From Turnera subulata (taxonomy: Eukaryota; Streptophyta; Magnoliopsida; Malpighiales; Passifloraceae), in the NCBI GenBank assembly GCA_028386065.3, contig JAKUCV010003070.1, positions 31,048-95,047 on the forward strand: a DNA stretch of 64,000 nucleotides. Direction: 5' to 3'. Both the position numbers and the translations under genes were made by a program. Below, piece after piece: positions 56,221 to 64,000 of this stretch. The notes below the pieces were generated by a model. It was not told the origin of the DNA. It saw nothing but the letters and a program-made list of their open reading frames with translations, and did not search any database. Within the stretch, counting starts at the first letter, position 1; every line of letters begins with the position of its first letter.

Positions 56221-57096
56221 ATTTTGTCGAGAAAAAAATAAAGGCATCATCGGCCCGTCGGTCCAGGGCCCACTCAATACCGGTTACATTCTGGCATTAG
56301 ACCCTCCTTATAGGAGAGACCGCCCACCGGGGCACCAGCGGACTCCCTCGCCTAGACCTGGCAATTCGTGTTATCGTGTCGGGTTGAACAGGTAAACGGG
56401 TTCCGATTCTTCAACCCGACCCGACCCATTTAATAACCATGTCGTGTCGTGTCCAACTCGTTTATTATCGTGTCGGGTTCGGGTTGACCTGCGGGTTACC
56501 TATTAAATCTAACAAGCCTAAAAATCAGTTTGAAATTATTCTTTTTGCACAAATTGTTGTATTTTTTAAGCATACAGGCATATAATTAGATTTTCTCATA
56601 TATTAAATAAGATTATAAATTGTATAATCATAATATAATAGTATTTTAAAGCATTTATAAAAATATTTTTGGATAATTTTAGTAACTTTGGCCTTAAATA
56701 AGTCTCAATAAAATATTTACACTCTAAATATAATGAGGTCATAAACGGGTACCTATCGGGTTGGCGAGTCATCCCGCTACCTGACCTGCTAATTGTTGTG
56801 TCGGGTCGGGTCGGGTTGATCCATTTAACGAAACGGGTTGAAATTTTTTGACCTATACCTACTAATTTCGTGTCGGGTTGTCGTGTCAATACCCGTTTTG
56901 CCAGGTCTACCCTCGCCTGCTACGCAACATAATGTCGGGGAGTCATCGGGCTCAATGTCCACCATCTCACCTATGGAAGGTCATATTGGGCCACATCACA
57001 CTATGGGGCTTGACTGGAAGCGCCAGACTCGAACCCAAATTCTAGAAATGGTAGGCTAAAGGGTTTACCAGTAGGCCACCACTCCGTGGTTCCCAC
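56221..57096 (-). mobile_element. tRNA-derived SINE, split by a hAT MITE
   Basis: On the minus strand it begins near GTGGGAACCACGGAG. It has an A-box-like GTGGCCTACTGG, then a B box GGTTCGAGTC, and ends in a T-rich tail. The 12-bp duplication AAATATATCTTT flanks it (56209-56220 and 57097-57108). Without the MITE and its duplication the element is about 311 bp. It was transcribed by RNA polymerase III when active. Confidence 0.85.
56353..56909. mobile_element. hAT-type MITE, copy 2, inside the SINE
   Basis: TAGACCTGGCAA to TTGCCAGGTCTA with the 8-bp duplication CCCTCGCC (56345-56352 and 56910-56917). It is 557 bp and collinear with copy 1 at 46634-47205 over nearly the whole length, with small deletions. 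The duplication is SINE sequence, so the MITE is younger than the SINE. Confidence 0.95.
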
Positions 57097-57108
57097 AAAT
57101 ATATCTTT

Positions 57109-60100
57109 GTACAAGCAATTCTTTATTAAGAGAATTTGAATGACTAGTTTATCTTGTGAGAGGAGGATACTACTAAGTAATAATTATTTCATTTAGATGG
57201 TGACGGCATGCGCTCTGGTGGTTAAGCTTTTTTTTCTTTTAATTGGTCTTGGTGGTTAAGCTTATGAGCTGTAGGATAGAAATAATCGCCCCATGTCACA
57301 TTCTTTAATCGAGCCCCCCAATAGAGAAGAGATTTAGTAATCGCAAAAGCAGATAATTGTGGCGATAAGATAGCTATATAAATAATTGTTACATTTGTCA
57401 TAACCATTGGCTCCAATCTTAATTTAATCTCAAAATATATCTGTTATCTTTTTGCTTCTTAATTAACTATCTAGGACTGTCAAATTGACTCGTTCAACTG
57501 TAGCTAAGGTCAACTTATCTCAAATGTGTTGAAATAGAAAATGTCAAGTTGTATGATTCCTCCGGCAAGAAGGCATCGCAATTTGCTGGGATGGGGGAAA
57601 AAAATTCATATGTTGGATGGAGCTTCTTTTTCTTTCTTTCTTTCTTTCTTTCTTTTTTTAAAATCAAGGATGGAGCTTTAAGGGAATGTACATGATACTA
57701 TGATAGTTGAATAGGTTGCTTGAATCCAAATGAAAAAATTGATGGCCAAAACTAGAATCCTCGGATTCTTAGCTGTTTAACACATCAATAAACTTTATTT
57801 ATATCAAAAAAAAAAAAATCAGAGAAATTTTAGAAGAGTAATTAACACTTAGGGCTCTCAATTTTAGTCTATGCAGATATAAATAATCTCCTGTAATTCC
57901 TTATAAGTAGCATGCTCCTCACGGGGGATACACTTAGGCCTCAATTAGGTGGCTCGAGGTGAAGTAATCTTTATTATCATCATTGCGACGACACCCGTGG
58001 AAACCTAACCACTGTGTTAAGCCAGCTATGGTAGGCCTTAGGGTAACACCAAATAAAACCATCCATGGAAATGGGGGAATGATTTTGACAAAACTCATTT
58101 GGGTAACGAGTTAACAGAAAACGCTAACACTACCAGTAATGAGTTTATAACCCGTGGCAAGGTTTTAGAGATGAAAAACAATATACTTAATGCATTTAAA
58201 ATATTCCCTAAAAGGCAGAAACGTAAACTAGCTCAGTACAAACCGTCGACAGTGAGACGAATAAGTCTATTTCATTGCAAGATGATTCACGACCAACAAA
58301 AGTAACTAAAACAAAACTAAACAAAGACCACTCAGATATCCATAATTGGGTAAAAAGATGAAAGAAATTTTATCAGAACGAAATAAGAACGAAAAGATGA
58401 CTAATTTGGGCTATATAGAGCTATGTCCCATTAGTAAGAAACAGAAGACTAGATACCCCATGATAAATATAAAGTACCTAATATCACCATATATAAAGGC
58501 AAAACTAATCCTCTAGAACACTGATGAGCATGAAATTACACACTTTTACAGCATGCACTGTAGTCTTTTGGCATTGCATTTAGCACCCATTCATACATTT
58601 AGATAGAAAATCACTTGCTTTTACACCAAATTCTACTTTCCTAGCTCTTGTTAGCTTTCAGGTGCAATTAGGTCTCTTTTGGAGTGGATATTGACGATTT
58701 TGGCCCGAAACAGCAAGGCGCTGCTGAATGCCCAGTTCCAGTTCAAACTGCACCAGCGACAGCGTCCAGATACAACCTGACAGCGGCGCTGCGTCAAAGT
58801 CCCGATTTTTATAATTAATTTGGAGCTTGCGCCTAAATTCAAGGAGATTTTATTGAAGATCACGTGGACACTCGTTGGAAGGAAAGAAGACCTTTTGCTG
58901 CTAGGTTTTTTAGAAGAAAACTTATTTTCCAAGACTTAGGGTTTTATCAAAGACTTTGTTCTCTATAAATTGAAAAGAATAAAACCCTAAGAAGAGAGCC
59001 AAAAGGCGCATTTTTCCCTCCTCCGCACTAATCCAACCAAACTATAATGCGACAACCCATTTATAACAGGTTGTGGGCATGTCTCTTGGTCGTTTACCGT
59101 TCCTTGAGTAAAGGGTGGCAGTGGTGATACTGCTGGCTGTATGATGTTTAGCAGTGCCAGCATCGAAGTAGGTGCCGCCTGTTGTTGAGCTCCTGGCAGT
59201 ATTTGAATTTCGTGACGTTGGCTGTGCTACAAGTAACAACAGTGGTGGTACATATTGCTTCTATTGTGTTGCCTATGGTGAAATGGGCACAACTTGATAT
59301 GGGGGTGCCGCATTGCCTTTTCAGGTCTTTGAGTTAGACTTTCCATCATTTGTCATATCGTCTTAACTATTTGCTTAATACAAGCTTCATATCCGTGCTG
59401 CGCACGATGGGCATTAGCCTTTAGGGTATTAGCCATTGCTATGATATCAACTTATGTGAGGTTTCCCTAAAAAAATCCACAGGCTTGGGCATTAGGATGT
59501 TTCTTCTCTTTCACAGATCGCCAAACATTAAGTTCTACATGTTGATAGATGGCCTGTGTAAGCTCTTTGGGAGAAAAGTTATGGAAGGTCCCAACACCAA
59601 GGGAACACTTGTTTTTCTGATGTCTGCTACTTCCTGTTCCTCCTTGACAAGTAAATTTGGGCCCCCTCGTGGCGAGTTTTGTCTGTAGTAAAGATTAGAA
59701 TTTCACACCATGCTATGTACGGGAGTAGTAAGAGAGTTTACGGCTTTGGATGACATGTTTACTACACTTGAGGTATCTACGTCTTGATATCTTGGGACCT
59801 CTAATATGTTCTCTTTGGTTAGACCTTTGGATCTTGATGGGTCATAAGGCTTGTATAATCTATTGTCGCCATTTCTGCAGGTCTTCAAACCTGTCTTTAA
59901 GCATACTCCTCTTCTGGTATGTGAGAGTCCCATCGAGTTCTTTCTAAACTCCTTGCTCTTCAAGCAATATATGTCTAAGGGTTTCTTTCGTTGTGATGTG
60001 CCTACGGGTATTGGGCATACATGTTTCACATCGGGTTCTCCAATCTGTTTGCCGTGAATTGTGCAAACTATGCAACCTTATATTTCCAGATGTAACCACT

Positions 60101-60856
60101 GTCGGGTTAGACGAGCGGTGTCGCCCGCTTACTAGGCCAGGCTCTGAGAAGGACCATTATATGGGTTAGAGCAGATCCAAATATCTATCCGAGGACCAAT
60201 TTCCAAAGTAAAGAAAGGGCCTGGATAGCCGTCCGGAGTGATTAACACCTAGACGAGGGTGTTTAGGTACCTGTTAGTGGGTAAACGTCTGGATAATTCG
60301 ATAGGACACGCTGCCTAAATCAACCTTTGAGGCAAAATCTATGCGTAAGCGAGGGTTATGGCTACTCCTAGGTGCAAGGAAAAGTAAAAGACATAGTAAA
60401 GCGAAGAGATAGGGTAAATATATTATACATGTTTGATTGATGTGGTGTCGATTTGCAACTACTATTCATATTTACACTATACCCATAACCGAACCTTAAC
60501 CTAGAAACCTAGGAAGACCGTCGTAATTAAACCTAAAAAATATATAGGAATTAATCAAGGTCTTGACCGTATAATGGGTCGGCTTGTGGTATGTTCTAAA
60601 AGATCCAACCCAATTAAGATCTAAAACCCACTAATCCTAATCCAACTCGTTTTGGGGGACACAAACAGAACTTTGTCGGGCGTATACTCAGGTCCATTAG
60701 AACAAACAGTTGGTGTTGTATCTGACAATTTTTGGCGCATTACAAGGCTATATCCCCGAATACACGGTTGCATGAGTTTTGGAAACATAGCATCCTACGA
60801 ATTTACCGGTGTCTATGTTCATTTTAAAAATAGGCTGGCTTATAACACCTCGTACA
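57109..60856. other. Unclassified, probably decayed repetitive DNA
   Basis: No gene is supported. A (TTTC)n microsatellite lies at about 57628-57655. On the minus strand, about 58970-58650 has a TTTATAGAG TATA-like box and a CAGCGCCGCTGTCAGG segment, resembling an LTR promoter region, and 60060-60450 has an unusual even base composition. I could not find matching LTR ends. ORFs such as 59703-60029 (minus) match nothing I know. Confidence 0.35.
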
Positions 60857-60866
60857 TAAGAAAAAT

Positions 60867-61328
60867 GAGTTTTTGGGTTTTTTGGGCCCCCGTGTTTAGT
60901 GGTTTGGCCAATTTGGTACCCCGACATTTTTTTTGGCCGGGCATATACCCCAAGATTGCATGGGCAGGCCAAACGTATACCCCTGGTCAGGCACCTGCTG
61001 ACGTAGAGGCTGCCCGGGTATTTGCGTGTGTTACTGTAGCAAAACGACGTCGTTTAAAGTGAGAAAACGACACCGTTTCATGCCACGTCGGACACAGGTG
61101 GCTTGGTAGGGCCCACTTCACTCAAAGACAATCCTCTAAAATGACGTCGTTCTGCTACAGTAACACGCGCAAATACCCCGGGCAGCCTCTATGTCAGCAG
61201 GTGCCTGACCAGGGGTATACGTTTGGCCTGCCCATGCAATCTCGGGGTATATGCCCGGCCAAAAAAAATGTCGGGGTACCAAATTGGCCAAACCACTAAA
61301 CATAGGGGCCCAAAAAACCCGAAAACCC
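60867..61328. mobile_element. MULE-MITE copy C, 462 bp, fold-back
   Basis: A nearly perfect head-to-head inverted repeat: the left half GAGTTTTTGGGTTTTTTGGG onward to AAAACGACGTCGTTT and the right half its reverse complement, with a core of only about 100 bp. The 10-bp duplication TAAGAAAAAT flanks it (60857-60866 and 61329-61338), a Mutator-like length. The RNA would fold into a long hairpin. Confidence 0.95.
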
Positions 61329-61338
61329 TAAGAAAAAT

Positions 61339-62290
61339 AATAAACAAGTTTTGCTCCTTGTACGTTAATTTCTAACTAACAAGTATGTACTATTTGAAGA
61401 TAAATACATCGGGCAGTTGAAAGTGCGGACAAGAGTCAGGAGATCACCCTGCTGTAAATTCGGAATTCATCCCAACAATAGATAAGCATTGGAACTTTAA
61501 AAGGCATACATGATCCACTAGAACAGACATTGCATGCTTGAACTAGCAATTTCTAGTGTACATTTATAGTTCTTATAGTTCTTAATTACCATGCCTTGAA
61601 TCATGTTAGTATGGGTTGGTTGATCCCATGAAAGTAGAGTGGTTCGGAATACCAGCCTATATATATATATATATAAAATGAACAATTTTTGCTGCATGTT
61701 ACTTAGAACTTATAACAAGTGCGTGCTAGCTGAAGATCAGTAGGTACATTGGGCAAAAGAAATTCCGGACAACAGGTCATCCTGTTTTTTCTTGGGGAAT
61801 TTGGCAAATTGAGAATGTTAGTTAGTTTTAAACGAACTGGAAAAGGACCCGGCCAAAAAAATGGAAGGGAGAGAGAAAGAGTTTGGAGCTATAGTGAAAT
61901 AGAAGGGGAGGAAAGAGGAAGTGAAAAAAAATAAAAATGGAATTGAATTCCTGCTAGTCTGCTCATGAGAAAGAGAAAAAATGACTCCTAGAAGCCTAGA
62001 ACATCTATATAAATCAAATAAAATAGGGGTTCTCCAAGTAAAATGCAGTTTTAAACGCCTGCATGCCAGTTTTTGATACCCGATGTACAAATTCTAGGAT
62101 ACTGAAAAGCAATATTCACCCAAAGAATTTTGCACCAAAATTCATGCATCACCGGGATATTTGAACAGTTTTTAAGAAAGAGCTGACAACGCACATCCAA
62201 ATAGATTGCTTTTTTTAATAAGGATCTTTTGACGTAGTAACATAATCACCGCCACCGCCTCTCCCTAATCGTCCCCGCCTCCACGTTCCC
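61339..62290. other. Intergenic region downstream of the LEA-2 gene
   Basis: A short (TA)n run at about 61658-61674. No gene seen. Confidence 0.4.
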
Positions 62291-62299
62291 CGGCCGAGC

Positions 62300-63106
62300 T
62301 CAGTCAACCTTCGTTTTGCATTTCTGGGACAATATTCGCGAGCCTTTCGCCAATTTGTCGACTTTGAAAATGCATGAAACCTTGAGATTGGCGTCGCCCT
62401 TTTTAACTGCATTCAATTGCATTTTGACGGGGATATCCATGTCCAAAGACAATTCCACGCCCTCTTTTGATCCAGCACCTTTTATTGCTTTCTGAATTGG
62501 CTTGGGCAGAGACGAAACCTTGGAGGAGCCCTTGAGGGGCACATCTAATCGTTTTGTACCTGCCGGGTCTTGGTCAAATCCCGGAAACTTTCCCGTGGCA
62601 ATCTTTTGTTCCTTGAAAGACAGGGTAGCAACACCACCTCCCTTGTATGTGACCCCCGATTTCTCATTTGGGTTCTCCACATCTAATTTGATCTGATACC
62701 GGGGAATAATGGAATCCTTGGAGTGCTTGGAAGGAGGGTTCTTGATAAGAACATTCTGGACCTTGAACTCGGGGTGTTCGGGCTTGCGTAGAAGTATGGA
62801 AAGGGTTACGGTGAGAGCAATGACGAGCAGAACCGCCACGAAAATGCCGATGCAAACCGCAGGGGACAGCCCACAGACCTTGACCTTCTTCTTCTGTTCG
62901 GGATTCTTGTGGCGGGCGGCGATCAAGGCATTCTCGGGAGGGGGAACGCGGTAGATTTGATCCTTGGGGACTTGGACAATGTAGGTTTCGTGGTCGGTGG
63001 GGGCATGGCCTGCTGCAGGAGGGGGAGGAGGAGGGGCATTGCCAGGTCGGGGGATATACTTAGCGATCACATCTTGAAGTACTGGGTCAGGGTCCTGCTC
63101 CGCCAT
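62300..63106 (-). CDS. NDR1/HIN1-like (LEA-2 domain) membrane protein
   Basis: A single-exon ORF of 268 residues. The cytosolic N-terminus is Pro-rich (residues 22-31) and holds TYIVQVPKDQIYRVPPPENA, found in the NHL6/NHL13 group. A Lys-rich stretch is followed by one transmembrane helix at residues about 84-106 (AVCIGIFVAVLLVIALTVTL), giving a type II anchor. Residues about 115-265 form the LEA-2 domain, with YQIKLDVENPNEKSGVTYKG and GVATLSFKEQKIATGKFPGF as its core, and LKVSCIFKVDKLAKG at the end. NHL proteins sit in the plasma membrane, and several are involved in pathogen response. The conserved NPNE/D motif of LEA-2 proteins is present. The exact orthologue is not certain. Confidence 0.9.
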   Translation of the reverse strand: MAEQDPDPVLQDVIAKYIPRPGNAPPPPPPAAGHAPTDHETYIVQVPKDQIYRVPPPENALIAARHKNPEQKKKVKVCGLSPAVCIGIFVAVLLVIALTVTLSILLRKPEHPEFKVQNVLIKNPPSKHSKDSIIPRYQIKLDVENPNEKSGVTYKGGGVATLSFKEQKIATGKFPGFDQDPAGTKRLDVPLKGSSKVSSLPKPIQKAIKGAGSKEGVELSLDMDIPVKMQLNAVKKGDANLKVSCIFKVDKLAKGSRILSQKCKTKVD

Positions 63107-64000
63107 GGGAAGTTGGGGAGCGGCGGGGACAAGAGTCGGGGTGGTGTATGCTCAATTGCACGATGGAGGTGGGCTTGCATGGGAAAGGGTGGGGTTTGCA
63201 TGTCCCACTTGGGGCTGAGAGCCAGGAAGGATCAGTTGTTTTTGATTGGTGTTCGATCGTTTTAGCTGCCGTTCAGACATATGGTGCTCTCTATTTTTGG
63301 ATTGTTGTTTACTGGGTCAATTCAATACTGTAACTGCTCTTTGTTCGTAGAATCTGTCTCTTTTTTTTTTTTCTAAAACTTTTTTTTGTTTTTTTTTCTT
63401 TTTATAATTTGTTATTTGTTATGTCCAGCTCAGTTAGATAAGATTAATCTATTAGTCATCATTCTACTGTCGGAATTTCTTCTCTTCTTGACACGCTAAA
63501 AAAATTGTGGATAATGCAGCATGCAAGAATTTCCTAAGTTTCTTCCTCTTTTCTTGGGTCCATTAGATACTTATATTTCTGGAATGCTTGGTTTCTCACG
63601 GACAAAAGTATTCTTTTCTTCCATGAGAATGGGATGCACCTTTTCTCCAATTAAATTATCATAATGTTCGGTTTTCTATCTCAATTGACATATCTGTTTC
63701 CTGTGAATCTGTAATGTATGTCCAAGCCACCAAAATATTGTGTATGATTTTCTTCCCTTAAGCAGTGTTCCACTGTGTCATGGCTTGGGTGTGGGTTTGC
63801 GACATTTGCCGTACATGAAGATACTCTCTAATATCTAATATATTACTAGCTCACTTCCCGTGGGTTTCACGGGCTTGCTTATTAATTAATTTTTTGAAAA
63901 AATTTAACATTCTAACTACCGTTTCTAGGCATTTATTATGTAATATTAAAAAAATATTGTACATAATTTGTTTCCAAATTTTTCATTTTTATCAATTTTT
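63107..64000. other. Upstream region of the LEA-2 gene; possible DNA-element end
   Basis: No gene. Near the window edge, TATTACTAGCTCACTTCCCG and a small hairpin CCCGTGGGTTTCACGGG (about 63858-63874) look like the end of a DNA transposon such as a Helitron, but the element continues beyond the window and cannot be classified. Confidence 0.3.

Overview
This is nuclear DNA of a eudicot, probably a woody one. Host genes are sparse, one has seven exons with GT-AG introns, there is no operon layout, and most identifiable sequence is plant transposable elements. The species cannot be fixed from the sequence alone.

Layout. 1-17.0 kb is a nested transposon cluster. A decayed Ty3/gypsy gag (minus strand, split by a long-TIR element) lies beside a decayed Ty1/copia element. 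The copia is cut by a Mutator-like element (2460-12977), whose left terminal repeat is cut by a Tekay/Del-type gypsy element (2610-11080, TSD TGCCC). The copia is also cut further on by an unrelated solo LTR (14578-16407, TSD ATATC). Where pol should be, the gypsy element carries an unexplained antisense module of small ORFs with their own TATA boxes, partly duplicated next to the single N of the window.

18.25-20.6 kb is a Pack-MULE with a 9-bp TSD that carries a fragment of a GH17 beta-1,3-glucanase gene and a minisatellite. 20.6-29.7 kb is intergenic. 29.75-32.9 kb is an intact seven-exon TTL (TPR plus thioredoxin-like) gene. 34.2-40.1 kb is a full-length but inactivated L1-type LINE with a 19-bp TSD, inserted into an older LINE tail.

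From 42.5 kb on, three single-exon minus-strand genes are spread out: a 359-residue plant-specific protein like syringolide-induced protein 14-1-1, an AUF-like F-box protein, and an NDR1/HIN1-like LEA-2 membrane protein. Between them lie two hAT MITEs of one family (one inside a SINE), a truncated SINE, LINE tails, and two more members of the first MULE family.

The four host genes are not a pathway. By family knowledge, each is tied to hormone, stress or defence signalling. The most useful second looks are the antisense module and its duplication at the N, the Pack-MULE capture, and the datable nesting order.
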